From the NCBI GenBank assembly GCA_963746325.1, contig CAVVBC010000046.1, positions 1 through 64,000 on the forward strand: a stretch of 64,000 nt of DNA, given 5' to 3'. Shown piece by piece: positions 36,596-44,615 of this stretch. The position numbers and the translations under genes are program-made. The first letter of the stretch is position 1; each line of letters begins with the position of its first letter. The notes below the pieces were generated by a model. It searched no databases. It was not told the origin of the DNA and saw nothing but the letters and a program-made list of their open reading frames with translations. This DNA comes from RPQJ01 sp963746325. Its GTDB lineage: Bacteria; Pseudomonadota; Gammaproteobacteria; Steroidobacterales; Steroidobacteraceae.

Positions 36596-37740
36596 CACTC
36601 CTCTTCCTCGACGATCCTGAGCGCGCCCGACTCGTCCAGATGCGGCGAGCGCTCGCGCTTGCTCTCGAGCTTGATGCGCAGCCGGATCTCGTTCTTGGAG
36701 TCTGCGTTGCGCAGCGCCTCCTCGTAGGAGATGGTGCCCAGCTCGAACAGCTCGAACAGCGCCTGGTCGAAGGTCTTCATGCCGAGCCGGTTCGACTTGG
36801 CCATGATCTCCTTGATCGCGGCGACTTCGCCGCGGAAGATCAGGTCGGCGATCAGCGGCGTGTTCAGCATGATCTCCATCGCGGCGATGCGGCCCTTGGT
36901 GCCGTCGCGCGGGATCAGGCGCTGCGAGATCATGGCGCGGATGTTCAGCGACAGGTCCATCAGCAACTGCTCGCGGCGGTCTTCCGGGAAGAAGTTGATG
37001 ATGCGGTCGAGCGCCTGGTTGGCACTGTTGGCGTGCAGCGTCGCGAGCACGAGGTGGCCCGTCTCGGCGAACTGGATGCCGTACTCCATCGTTTCGCGGT
37101 CGCGGATTTCGCCCACCAGGATCACGTCGGGCGCCTGGCGCAGGGTGTTCTTGAGCGCCATGTGCCAGCTGTCGGTGTCGACGCCCACTTCGCGCTGGGT
37201 CACGACGCAGTTCTTGTGCGTGTGCACGTACTCGATCGGGTCTTCGATCGTGATGATGTGCCCGCGCGTCTTGTCGTTGCGGTAGTCGACCATCGCGGCG
37301 AGCGAGGTCGACTTGCCCGAGCCCGTGGCGCCCACCAGGATCACGAGGCCGCGCTTGGACAGCACGACCTCCTTCAGGATCGGCGGCAGGTCGAGCTCAT
37401 CGATCGTCGGCACCTTGATGTTGATGGTGCGCAGCACCGCGCCGGTCAGGCCCATCTGCACGAACGCGCTGACGCGGAAACGGCCGATGCCCGGCGGGGC
37501 GATGGCAAAGTTGCATTCGCGGGTCGAGTCGAATTCCTTGGTCTGGCGATCGTTCATGATCGCGCGCACCAGCAGCTGCGCCTGCTCGGGCGAAAGCGGC
37601 TGGTTGGTCTGCGGCTTGATCTCGCCATCGATCTTGATGGCGGGCGGGAAGCCCGCCGTGATGAAGAGGTCGGACCCGTTGCGCTCGACCATGCGGCGCA
37701 GGAGATCCTGCATGAGCTTGATGCCAGTATCGCGATCCAT
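36595..37740 (-). CDS. pilU: Type IV pilus retraction ATPase PilU
   Basis: A 381-residue PilT paralogue that assists retraction. MVERNGSDLFITAGFPPAIKIDGEI is the typical PilU opening. GRFRVSAFVQ, Walker A GATGSGKST, IEDPIEYVHTHKNCVVTQREVG, Walker B DVILVGEIRDRETM, and ETGHLVLATLHANSANQALDRII follow. An acidic tail (RIVEEEE) ends the protein. It lies 30 nt after pilT on the same strand and overlaps the second PilU-like gene. Confidence 0.95.
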   Translation of the reverse strand: MDRDTGIKLMQDLLRRMVERNGSDLFITAGFPPAIKIDGEIKPQTNQPLSPEQAQLLVRAIMNDRQTKEFDSTRECNFAIAPPGIGRFRVSAFVQMGLTGAVLRTINIKVPTIDELDLPPILKEVVLSKRGLVILVGATGSGKSTSLAAMVDYRNDKTRGHIITIEDPIEYVHTHKNCVVTQREVGVDTDSWHMALKNTLRQAPDVILVGEIRDRETMEYGIQFAETGHLVLATLHANSANQALDRIINFFPEDRREQLLMDLSLNIRAMISQRLIPRDGTKGRIAAMEIMLNTPLIADLIFRGEVAAIKEIMAKSNRLGMKTFDQALFELFELGTISYEEALRNADSKNEIRLRIKLESKRERSPHLDESGALRIVEEEE

Positions 37741-37770
37741 GGTTGTTTACTTCCAGCCGCCGACCGACGG

Positions 37771-38811
37771 CTAGAAATCCTCCTTGTTCTGGGCGCGGTA
37801 GCGCGCCTCGTCCTTGGTGATCAGGCCTTTCTGCAGCAGCTCTTTCAGGCACTGGTCGAGCGTCTGCATGCCGGCCTGCTGGCCGGTCTGGATCGCCGAA
37901 TACATCTGCGCAATCTTGCCTTCGCGGATCAGGTTGCGGATGGCCGGGGTGCCGATCATGATCTCGTGCGCCGCGATGCGACCGCCACCGATGCGCTTCA
38001 GCAGCGTCTGCGAAATGACGGCGCGGAGCGACTCCGAAAGCATCGCGCGGACCATTTCCTTCTCGGCCGCCGGGAAGACGTCGACGACGCGGTCGATCGT
38101 CTTGGCCGCCGAGCTCGTGTGCAGGGTGCCGAACACGAGGTGGCCCGTCTCGGCGCCGGTCAGCGCGAGGCGGATGGTTTCCAGGTCGCGCATTTCGCCG
38201 ACGAGGATGACGTCGGGGTCTTCGCGCAGCGCCGAGCGCAGGGCTTCGGAGAAGCCGAGGGTGTCGCGGTGCACTTCGCGCTGGTTCATCAGGCAGCGCT
38301 TCGACTCGTGCACGAACTCGATCGGGTCTTCGATCGTGATGATGTGGTCCGGCCGGTTGTCGTTGACGTAGTTGATCATGCCGGCCAGCGTGGTCGACTT
38401 GCCGGAGCCCGTCGGGCCGGTGACGAGCACCAGGCCGCGCGGCTGCATCGCGATGTCCTTGAAGATCTTGGGCGCGTTCAGGTCGTCGAGCGACAGCACC
38501 ACCGAGGGGATGTTGCGGAACACGGCGGCCGCGCCGCGGTTCTGGTTGAAGGCGTTGACGCGGAAGCGCGCGAGCTTCGGGATCTCGAAGGAAAAGTCCG
38601 TTTCGTAGAACTCTTCGTACGCCTTCCGTTGCTTGTCATTCATGATGTCGTACACCATGCTGTGCACTTCCTTGTGCGTCAGCGGCGGCATGTTGATCCG
38701 CTTCATGTCGCCATCGACCCGGATCATCGGCGGCACGCCTGACGACAGGTGCAAGTCGGAGGCATTGTTCTTGACGGCAAATGCCAGCAGCTGGGCAATG
38801 TCCACGGCCAT
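37771..38811 (-). CDS. pilT: Type IV pilus retraction ATPase PilT
   Basis: A 346-residue hexameric ATPase that depolymerises pili for twitching motility. PilT hallmarks are NNASDLHLSSGVPPMIRVDGD, GPTGSGKSTTLAGMI (Walker A), IEDPIEFVHESKRCLMNQREV, VGEMRDLETIRLALTGAETGHLVFGTLHTSSAAKTIDRVVDVFP, and the C-terminal AIRNLIREGKIAQMYSAIQTG retraction motif. The ATG at 38811 follows GGGAG by about 9 nt; the frame is open to 39021 but that part is upstream DNA. It is first in the pilT-pilU-pilU-like operon. Confidence 0.97.
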   Translation of the reverse strand: MAVDIAQLLAFAVKNNASDLHLSSGVPPMIRVDGDMKRINMPPLTHKEVHSMVYDIMNDKQRKAYEEFYETDFSFEIPKLARFRVNAFNQNRGAAAVFRNIPSVVLSLDDLNAPKIFKDIAMQPRGLVLVTGPTGSGKSTTLAGMINYVNDNRPDHIITIEDPIEFVHESKRCLMNQREVHRDTLGFSEALRSALREDPDVILVGEMRDLETIRLALTGAETGHLVFGTLHTSSAAKTIDRVVDVFPAAEKEMVRAMLSESLRAVISQTLLKRIGGGRIAAHEIMIGTPAIRNLIREGKIAQMYSAIQTGQQAGMQTLDQCLKELLQKGLITKDEARYRAQNKEDF

Positions 38812-38874
38812 CGTGTCGGCTCCCTCAGGCCGGCTAGCCGCATCCGGAACCGGACGGGTCTTGCTGGCCTGCAA

Positions 38875-38901
38875 AGTATAGAACAGCCCCTCGGACCCCA
38901 A
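38875..38901 (-). promoter_or_regulatory. Candidate sigma-70 promoter of pilT
   Basis: On the minus strand TTGGGG (38901-38896) and TATACT (38880-38875) are separated by 15 nt, slightly shorter than ideal. This would start transcription about 55-60 nt before the pilT ATG. The yggS start codon is just beyond the -35 on the other strand. Confidence 0.4.
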
Positions 38902-38902
38902 T

Positions 38903-39604
38903 ATGTTAACCGCTCCGCAGTTCTCACCCGCGGCACTGCAGTCAGTGCGTGGCAGGGTCGCCCAGGCCGCCGTCGCGGCCGGGCGCGCGCCCGATTCGGT
39001 GCGGCTGGTGGCGGTGAGCAAGTTGCAGCCGCTCGCGTTGATCCGGGCTGCAGCGTCCGCCGGACAGGTCGATTTCGGTGAAAACTACGTGCAGGAAGGA
39101 TGCGACAAGATCGCAGCCCTGGCGGACGTGCCTGGCCTCGCCTGGCATTTCATCGGGCAGTTGCAGGGCAACAAGACGCGTGAGGTCGCCGAGCACTTCC
39201 ACTGGGTGCATACGGTCGATCGCGGCCGCATCGCGGCGCGGCTGAGTGCGCAGCGTCCCGCGCACATGCCACCGCTGCAGGTGCTGTTGCAGGTGAGCCT
39301 GGCCGATGAACCCGGCAAGGGTGGCGTCACGCCGGCCGAGTTGCCGGCTCTGGCCGCGGCGGTGGCCCTCTTGCCGCGACTGCAGTTGCGCGGGCTGATG
39401 TGCATTCCACCCCCCGCCGCCGATGTCGACGCCCAGCGCCGCCCGTTTCGGCAGCTGCGCGAACTGCTGGCCGCACTGCAGGCCGCGGGGCACACGCTCG
39501 ATAGCCTGTCCATGGGCATGAGCGACGATCTCGAGGCGGCCGTGCTCGAGGGTGCCACGCTGGTGCGTGTCGGCACCGCAATTTTTGGCCGCCGTCCAGG
39601 CTGA
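38903..39604 (+). CDS. yggS: YggS/PLPBP family PLP-homeostasis protein
   Basis: A 233-residue PLP-binding TIM-barrel protein that controls free PLP levels and amino-acid homeostasis. Family motifs are VRLVAVSKLQP (PLP lysine), VDFGENYVQEGCDKI, WHFIGQLQGNK, LLQVSLADEPGKGG, LRGLMCIPPP and LSMGMSDDLEAAVLEGATLVRVGTAIFG. It opens the conserved yggS-proC-yggT-yggU run downstream of divergent pilT. ATG at 38903 has no obvious Shine-Dalgarno. Confidence 0.96.
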   Translation: MLTAPQFSPAALQSVRGRVAQAAVAAGRAPDSVRLVAVSKLQPLALIRAAASAGQVDFGENYVQEGCDKIAALADVPGLAWHFIGQLQGNKTREVAEHFHWVHTVDRGRIAARLSAQRPAHMPPLQVLLQVSLADEPGKGGVTPAELPALAAAVALLPRLQLRGLMCIPPPAADVDAQRRPFRQLRELLAALQAAGHTLDSLSMGMSDDLEAAVLEGATLVRVGTAIFGRRPG

Positions 39605-39632
39605 CCGCACTTATTCCAGGAGCTTGCCAGAG

Positions 39633-40457
39633 ATGAATCATCGGATCGCCTTCGTGGGCGGCGGCAACATGGCAACCAGCCTGATCGGTGGATTGCTGGC
39701 GCGCGGCACCGCACCGGCCAATATCGTCGTCGCCGATCCCGACGCCAACCAGCGCCAGCGCCTGCAACACGCCTTTGGCGTCGCGACCGTCGCCACTGCT
39801 GCCGCTGCCGTCGAAGGCGCGGGCACGGTGGTGCTCGCAGTCAAGCCACAGCAGATGGCCGAGGTGTCGCGATCGATCGCCGCGCCGGTGCAGGCGGCTC
39901 GCGCGCTGGTGATCTCGATCGCGGCTGGCATCCGGCTGCGCGACATCGAGCGCTGGCTGGGCAAGGGCGTGCCGTTGATTCGCACGATGCCCAATCGTCC
40001 GGCGTTGATCGGCGCCGGCATCACGGCCCTGTTTGCCGCACCGGACGTCAGCGCCGCATCGCGCCAGACCGCCGAAGCGATCCTGGCCGCCTGCGGGCCC
40101 ACGGTCTGGGTGCCTGCGGAGGACCAGATCGACGTCGTTACCGCCGTGTCCGGCAGCGGTCCTGCGTATTTCTTCCTGTTGGTCGAATGCCTCGAAGCGG
40201 CCGGAATCGAGCTTGGATTGGATCCACCGACGGCGCGCAAGCTCGCCGTCGAAACGGCCCGTGGCGCCGGTCGCATGGCCGCGGAGTCGCCGGAACCGCC
40301 TGCGGAACTGCGGGCCCAGGTGACGTCGAAGGGCGGCACCACGGCCGCCGCGCTCGAGGTGCTCGAAGCCGCCGGCGTGCGTGGTATTTTTGCAGCCGCA
40401 GTCGCCGCCGGCGCGCGCCGCGCGACGGCGTTGGCCGATGAGTTCGGCACGCCCTGA
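39633..40457 (+). CDS. proC: Pyrroline-5-carboxylate reductase
   Basis: The last step of proline synthesis: reduces P5C with NAD(P)H. The 274 residues carry the Rossmann motif IAFVGGGNMATSLIGGLL, AVKPQQMAEV, the segment RTMPNRPALIGAGITALFA, and the C-terminal DVVTAVSGSGPAYFFLLVECLEAAG, TSKGGTTAAALEVLE. AGGAG stands 12 nt before the ATG. It follows yggS by 28 nt, the conserved order in many bacteria. Confidence 0.97.
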   Translation: MNHRIAFVGGGNMATSLIGGLLARGTAPANIVVADPDANQRQRLQHAFGVATVATAAAAVEGAGTVVLAVKPQQMAEVSRSIAAPVQAARALVISIAAGIRLRDIERWLGKGVPLIRTMPNRPALIGAGITALFAAPDVSAASRQTAEAILAACGPTVWVPAEDQIDVVTAVSGSGPAYFFLLVECLEAAGIELGLDPPTARKLAVETARGAGRMAAESPEPPAELRAQVTSKGGTTAAALEVLEAAGVRGIFAAAVAAGARRATALADEFGTP

Positions 40458-40493
40458 TCCCTTCCCGCCCCGCCCACCGAACCGGAATCCGAC

Positions 40494-41018
40494 ATGCAGG
40501 CCCTGCTCTTCATTCTCAACGCGCTGTTCACGCTGGTCGTGATCGCCTTCCTGCTCCGCGTATTGTTGCCCCTGGTGCGCGCCGATTTTCGTAATCCCGT
40601 CGGCGAGGCCGTGCTGAAGCTCACCAACCCGCTGGTGCTGCCGCTGCGCAAGCTCATGCCTGCTGGCAAGCGCCTCGATCCCGCCTCACTGCTGGCGCTC
40701 GTGCTCGTGCAGCTGGCGGGCACGGCGGTGCTGCGTGCCGTGGCCGGCGCGGGTTTTCACCTGCCATCGATCCTGCTCGGAGGCCTGCGCGACCTGCTGC
40801 AAACCGTGTTGCAGTTCTACTTCGTGGCGGTGCTGCTGTATGCGCTGCTCAGCTGGTTCGCCGGCAGCACCTACAACCCGGCGGCACAGATCCTGTCCAG
40901 GCTGGTCGAACCGCTGCTGGCGCCCATCCGACGCCTGGTACCGCCGCTCGGCGGGCTCGACCTGTCGGCGCTGTTCCTGCTGATCGCCCTGCAGGCACTG
41001 CAGATCCTGTTGCGATGA
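40494..41018 (+). CDS. yggT: YggT family membrane protein
   Basis: 174 residues with two homologous YGGT units. Each has a helix pair around R-x-(L/V)-P-L-V-R and N-P-(L/A)-x-P-L-R-K-(L/I)-(M/V)-P (NPLVLPLRKLMPAG, and EPLLAPIRRLVPPLGGLDLSALFLLIALQ). It is an inner-membrane protein implicated in osmotic and cation stress and division-site organisation in other organisms. It lies 36 nt after proC and 45 nt before yggU. Confidence 0.94.
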   Translation: MQALLFILNALFTLVVIAFLLRVLLPLVRADFRNPVGEAVLKLTNPLVLPLRKLMPAGKRLDPASLLALVLVQLAGTAVLRAVAGAGFHLPSILLGGLRDLLQTVLQFYFVAVLLYALLSWFAGSTYNPAAQILSRLVEPLLAPIRRLVPPLGGLDLSALFLLIALQALQILLR

Positions 41019-41063
41019 GCGTATGCATGCGGGTATCGCGCTGTCGCCGGCGTTGAACAGGCC

Positions 41064-41372
41064 ATGACCGGGCCGGTGCACCGGGACGGCACGGATTGGC
41101 TCATCGACGTGCGCGTCCAGCCGCGCGCTTCGCGCAGCGAGTTCGCCGGCCTGTTCGGTGCGCGACTCAAGGTGCGACTGCAGGCACCGCCCGTGGATGG
41201 GCGGGCCAACGCCGCGCTGCTCGAATTCCTGGCGGCAGCCTGCGACCTGCCCCGGTCCCGCGTCACGCTCGAATCCGGGCAGGCCAGCCGCGACAAGCGC
41301 GCACGGCTCCACGGTCTTGACGCATTGCCTGCCGCACTGCAAAGCGCCATCGCCGGCCCACCCTCGCGCTGA
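41064..41372 (+). CDS. yggU: YggU/DUF167 family protein
   Basis: A 102-residue small alpha/beta protein of unknown function. The family signature is IDVRVQPRASRSEFAG, RLKVRLQAPPVDGRANAALLEFLA, and VTLESGQASRDKRARLHG. It is the last member of the yggS-proC-yggT-yggU cluster. Confidence 0.93.
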   Translation: MTGPVHRDGTDWLIDVRVQPRASRSEFAGLFGARLKVRLQAPPVDGRANAALLEFLAAACDLPRSRVTLESGQASRDKRARLHGLDALPAALQSAIAGPPSR

Positions 41373-41501
41373 ACGGCCAGCGCGCTGCCGCCTGCGCGTC
41401 GCAGATACTCTCTCGCGTCACCCGGGTCTATAGTGGGATCGCGCCGTATCGATCGGGCCGGCGCGACACGAGGGGCATCTGCAAGTTCAGGAGGACTCGC
41501 A

Positions 41502-42030
41502 ATGACGATCGCATCCGTTGGGACAAGAAGGCTTTTTTACTCGCGCTGCTGCACTGCCACGCGTCTCGCCGCGGTCGCGACCAGCATGCTGATGCTGGCG
41601 GGCTGCGGCCCCGACCTTGCGCCACAACCGCAGACGGCGCGCCCGACGGAGAGCACGCAGACGGACTTCGGCGACCTCGAAGTGCATTACAACGCCGTGC
41701 GCACCGACCAGCTCTCGGTCGAAGTGGCGCGGGCCTATGGCATCGAACGCAGCGCCAACCGGGTGCTGCTGAATGTCGCGATGCTGCAGAAAACACCGGG
41801 CGGCGCAGCGGTCCCCGTCGACGGCGCCGTCACCGTGCGCGCGCACAACCTCAACGCGCAGCTCAAGGACCTGCAGATGCGGCGAGTGCAGGAGGGAACC
41901 GCCGTCTACTTTCATCGGCGAGGTCGGCATCAGCGGCGAAGAGATCATGGTTTTCAACATCACGGTCGAGCCCGCCACGGGCGGGGGCAGCCACCAGGTG
42001 CAGTTCAAGCGGGAATTCTCCGGGGACTGA
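41502..42030 (+). pseudogene. DUF4426 lipoprotein, one-base frameshift
   Basis: About 175 residues if repaired. A lipoprotein signal (MLMLAGC, lipobox LAGC) is followed by the DUF4426 sequence (FGDLEVHYNAVRTDQLSVEVARAYGIERSANRVLLNVAML, LNAQLKDLQMRRVQEGTAVYF). At the TTT at 41910-41912 the frame breaks; dropping one T restores IGEVGISGEEIMVFNITVEP and the normal end VQFKREFSGD with TGA at 42028-42030. The interval leaves remainder 1. AGGAGG precedes the ATG by about 10 nt. Function of DUF4426 is unknown; it often follows yggT/yggU or metX/metW in gammaproteobacteria. Confidence 0.82.
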
Positions 42031-42108
42031 TTTCGCGAACGCACTAAAAAAAACGGGAAAAAATACAACTACGGTATTAACAACCCTAGTTTTCATGGTA
42101 TTTTTCGC

Positions 42109-42147
42109 GTGCTGACAGACTAACCTGGGGCCAGCGGCCCTCAGCAC
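42109..42147 (+). promoter_or_regulatory. Hairpin in the leader of the HU-family gene
   Basis: GTGCTGA (42109-42115) pairs with TCAGCAC (42141-42147), and inside it GGGCC (42128-42132) pairs with GGCCC (42136-42140) around AGC, leaving an asymmetric bulge. It ends 5 nt before the AGGAG ribosome-binding site and 19 nt before the ATG. The DNA before it (42046-42108) is the most A/T-rich stretch nearby, with A-tracts suited to a strong promoter. A role in autoregulation or mRNA stability is inferred. Confidence 0.4.
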
Positions 42148-42166
42148 AACTAGGAGATACATCAAG

Positions 42167-42481
42167 ATGGCAGCCAAGAAGAGCTCTGCTCCGACCAAGT
42201 CCGACATCCTCGCGCACATCTCGAAGGACACGGGCCTGTCGAAGAAGCAGGTGAGCTCGGTTTTCGAATCGCTCAACACCGTCATCAAGAAGAGCCTGAA
42301 GAGCCACGGCCTCTTCACTCTGCCGGGTCTCGCCAAGATGAAGGTCGTCAAGAAGCCCGCGACCAAGTCGCGTGAAGGCGTGAATCCCTTCACCGGCGAA
42401 AAGATGGTGTTCAAGGCCAAGCCGGCCAGCAAGAAGGTCCGCGTGATGCCGCTCAAGAACCTCAAGGGGTTCGTGAACTGA
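42167..42481 (+). CDS. HU-family DNA-binding protein
   Basis: A 104-residue nucleoid protein. The N-terminal Lys-rich leader is followed by the HU fold: SDILAHISKDTGLSKKQVSSVFESLNTVIKKSL helices, LFTLPGLAKMKVVKKPA strand, and the arm REGVNPFTGEKMVFKAKPASKKVRVMPLKNLKGFV. It belongs to the longer lysine-rich HU-like group rather than classical HupA/HupB (90 aa). AGGAG precedes the ATG by 12 nt, and a strong terminator follows; it is a single-gene unit. Confidence 0.95.
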   Translation: MAAKKSSAPTKSDILAHISKDTGLSKKQVSSVFESLNTVIKKSLKSHGLFTLPGLAKMKVVKKPATKSREGVNPFTGEKMVFKAKPASKKVRVMPLKNLKGFVN

Positions 42482-42514
42482 GCTCGCGCTGACCGCAGCG
42501 AAATCTCGCTGACG

Positions 42515-42550
42515 ACGCCGGGGCGCTCACGCGCTCCGGCGTTTTGTTTT
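42515..42550 (+). terminator. Rho-independent terminator of the HU-family gene
   Basis: A 12-bp stem (ACGCCGG with CCGGCGT outside, GCGC with GCGC inside, one G-T pair) and loop TCAC at 42527-42530, followed by TTTTGTTTT. It ends 30 nt before the stop of the convergent hydrolase gene. Confidence 0.9.
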
Positions 42551-42578
42551 GCGGAATTCGCCGCGTTTTACGGGTGTT

Positions 42579-43253
42579 TCAGGCTTCGCGCACAAAGGCG
42601 AGAATCGCCTCGCGCAGCTGCGTGAGCTTGCCGTGGAAGAAGTGTTCCGCCCCCGCGATCACCTGCAACTGCGGTGCGGGCGCGAATGCCGCGGCCCACG
42701 ACTGCACCGCCGACAACTCGATGAGTTCGTCCTCGTCGCCCTGCACGATCAACCATGGGCACTCGGGGCGCGGGACAGGCTCGGTGATGATACGACCCAC
42801 CGGCGGCGCAATCGTCACCAGCCGCGACGGTCGCGCACCCTGTGCCGCAGCCTGCAACGCGGTCGCTGCGCCGAAGGAAAAGCCGGCCAGCCACAGCGTG
42901 TCGCAACCGAAATGCTTGCGCGTCCAGGCGATCACTGCCAGCGCATCCGCGAGTTCGCCGATGCCGTGGTCGTAGCGGCCGGCGCTCGCGCCCACGCCGC
43001 GGAAATTGAACCGCACCGTCGCGGCTCCTGCTTCCTGCAAGGCGCGGGCGGCCGTATGCACCACCTTGTTCTGCATCGTGCCGCCGTGCAGCGGGTGCGG
43101 ATGACAGACGACACCCACCGCCCGCCTCGGTGCACCCGCCGGCACCGGGTCCTCGATCCGCGCTTCGAGCGCACCGGCCGGCCCGGCGATCTGCACGGCC
43201 TGTGGCGCGGGAGGTCGGAAGGTATCGGGCGGTGGCGAGCCAGCGGTGGTCAA
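42579..43253 (-). CDS. Alpha/beta hydrolase (CocE/NonD-like, YsgA type)
   Basis: A 224-residue cytoplasmic hydrolase. Family features are GVVCHPHPLHGGTMQNKVVHTAARAL, VRFNFRGVGASAGRYDHG, nucleophile GFSFGAATAL (GxSxG), IVQGDEDELI (acid) and GAEHFFHGKL (His). The substrate is unknown; such proteins are often annotated as dienelactone-hydrolase-like. Convergent with the HU gene; the start at 43253 is ATG. Confidence 0.9.
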   Translation of the reverse strand: MTTAGSPPPDTFRPPAPQAVQIAGPAGALEARIEDPVPAGAPRRAVGVVCHPHPLHGGTMQNKVVHTAARALQEAGAATVRFNFRGVGASAGRYDHGIGELADALAVIAWTRKHFGCDTLWLAGFSFGAATALQAAAQGARPSRLVTIAPPVGRIITEPVPRPECPWLIVQGDEDELIELSAVQSWAAAFAPAPQLQVIAGAEHFFHGKLTQLREAILAFVREA

Positions 43254-43384
43254 TGGCTTTTTTCCAGCGGCATTCTGGCATCGCAGTGTGCCAGACAGCG
43301 CGGCCGCAGAGGGTCGCCAACGGTTGCCGGTCCGCCGTCCGGCCGTGGCAGAATCAGGCCAACCTCAGGAAGGAGTGAACTGCA

Positions 43385-44011
43385 GTGCACCTGTTGTCAT
43401 CCAGCTTCGTTCACGGCCACCGCATCCCCGAGGAATTCGCCTTCTGTGCGCCCGATGCAGCGCAGCACGTGCGCATGAGCGCCAACCGCAACCCGCACCT
43501 GCGCTGGACTGGCGTGCCGTCCACCGCCAGGTCGCTGGTGTTGCTGTGCGTGGACGTGGACGTGCCCACCCGCCCGGACGACGTGAACAAGGAAGGCCGC
43601 CTGGTGCCCGCCGACCTGCCGCGCACGAATTTCTGGCACTGGGTGATGGTCGACATAGCGCCCTCGATCTCCGAGATTCCGGCGGGCTTCGCCTCCGCTG
43701 GCGCCACGGCGCGCGGGAAGCGGGATCCGCGCGGGCCGGCCGGCTCACGCCAGGGGCTGAACGATTACACGCTCTGGTTTGCGGGCGACCAGGACATGGC
43801 CGGCCAGTACTTCGGCTACGACGGACCGTGCCCGCCGTGGAACGATACGCTGCTGCACCACTATCACTTCACGCTGTACGCGACCGATCTTGCGCGCTGC
43901 CCGGTCGACGGTGCGTTCACGGGCCAGCAGGTGAAGGAAGCGATCGCGCAGCACACGCTGGCCGAAGCCCGCCTGACAGGAACGTATTCGCTGAATCCGT
44001 CGGTCAAATAG
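43385..44011 (+). CDS. YbhB/YbcL family Raf-kinase-inhibitor-like (PEBP) protein
   Basis: A 208-residue phosphatidylethanolamine-binding-fold protein. FVHGHRIPEEFAFC, NPHLRWTGVPSTARSLVLLCVDVDVPTR, FWHWVMVDI, GYDGPCPPWNDTLLHHYHFTLYATD are the PEBP motifs, with the ligand-site HxxW and DGPCPP. Function in bacteria is unclear. The start is a GTG at 43385 with AAGGAG about 10 nt upstream. Repeat element I copy B begins 7 nt after its stop. Confidence 0.92.
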   Translation: MHLLSSSFVHGHRIPEEFAFCAPDAAQHVRMSANRNPHLRWTGVPSTARSLVLLCVDVDVPTRPDDVNKEGRLVPADLPRTNFWHWVMVDIAPSISEIPAGFASAGATARGKRDPRGPAGSRQGLNDYTLWFAGDQDMAGQYFGYDGPCPPWNDTLLHHYHFTLYATDLARCPVDGAFTGQQVKEAIAQHTLAEARLTGTYSLNPSVK

Positions 44012-44018
44012 GTTGCTT

Positions 44019-44106
44019 GCGTGGAGCCGACCGGTCCGGGCCTTTCCCCGAGCTTGGAAAGGCAGACACGCGCTCTGGGAAAGGCCCGGACCGGTCGACT
44101 CCCCGC
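44019..44106 (+). repeat. Repeat element I, copy B: 20-nt core in 34-nt inverted arms
   Basis: Arms 44019-44052 and 44073-44106 are complementary at 31 of 34 positions (mismatches at three points) and enclose CTTGGAAAGGCAGACACGCG at 44053-44072, identical to the core of copy A. The arms share no sequence with copy A's arms. The element begins 7 nt past the PEBP stop in sense orientation, and ends 28 nt before the FKBP stop on the other strand. Confidence 0.87.
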
Positions 44107-44134
44107 AGCGAGCGAGTAGTCGGCGTCGACGCGA

Positions 44135-44615
44135 TTACGGAGCCTGCACCTCGAGCAGTTCCACGTCGAATACGAGCGTGGCGCCCGGCGGGATCACGCC
44201 GCCCGCGCCGTTTTCACCGTAGGCGAGATCGCTCGGGATCACGAGTCGACGCTGTCCGCCCGACCTTCATGCCGGTTACACCCTGGTCCCAGCCGGCGAT
44301 CACCTGCCGTTGGCCCAGCGTGAAACTGAACGGCGTGCCGTTTTTGCGCGAGCTGTCGAACTCGGTGCCCTGCTGATCCGGGCGCGCCTGGTCATACAGC
44401 CAGCCCGTGTAATGCACGGTCACCTTCATGCCGGGGCGGGCCTCGGCGCCCTGCCCGACCTTTACGTCAGTGGCGGTCAGCGTGGCGACCTTGTTGTCGG
44501 CGGCAGTCGGGGGTAAGGCGGGGCGCGCGCAGCCCGCGAGCAAAGCGACGGCCATCAGTGCGGCGGCCGCTGAACGCAGCAGCGAATCGTCGGGATGTCG
44601 GGGCACGGTCGTCAT
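44135..44615 (-). pseudogene. FKBP-type peptidyl-prolyl isomerase lipoprotein, one-base frameshift
   Basis: A lipoprotein signal (MAVALLAGC) precedes one FKBP domain of about 110 residues: VTVHYTGWLYDQ, EFDSSRKNGTPFSFTLGQRQVIAGWDQGVTGMKVG, then after the break GQRRLVIPSDLAYGENGAGGVIPPGATLVFDVELLEV. The break is at the CCC at 44259-44261 (GGG on the coding strand); removing one G restores the canonical GMKVGGQRRL. The interval leaves remainder 1. The ATG at 44615 overlaps the msrB stop (ATGA). Unrepaired, the isomerase domain would lose its last strand region. Confidence 0.85.

Noticed and set aside
35438..38811. The three PilT-like genes as an assembly duplication
   Set aside because: They differ clearly in sequence throughout and have distinct N- and C-termini.
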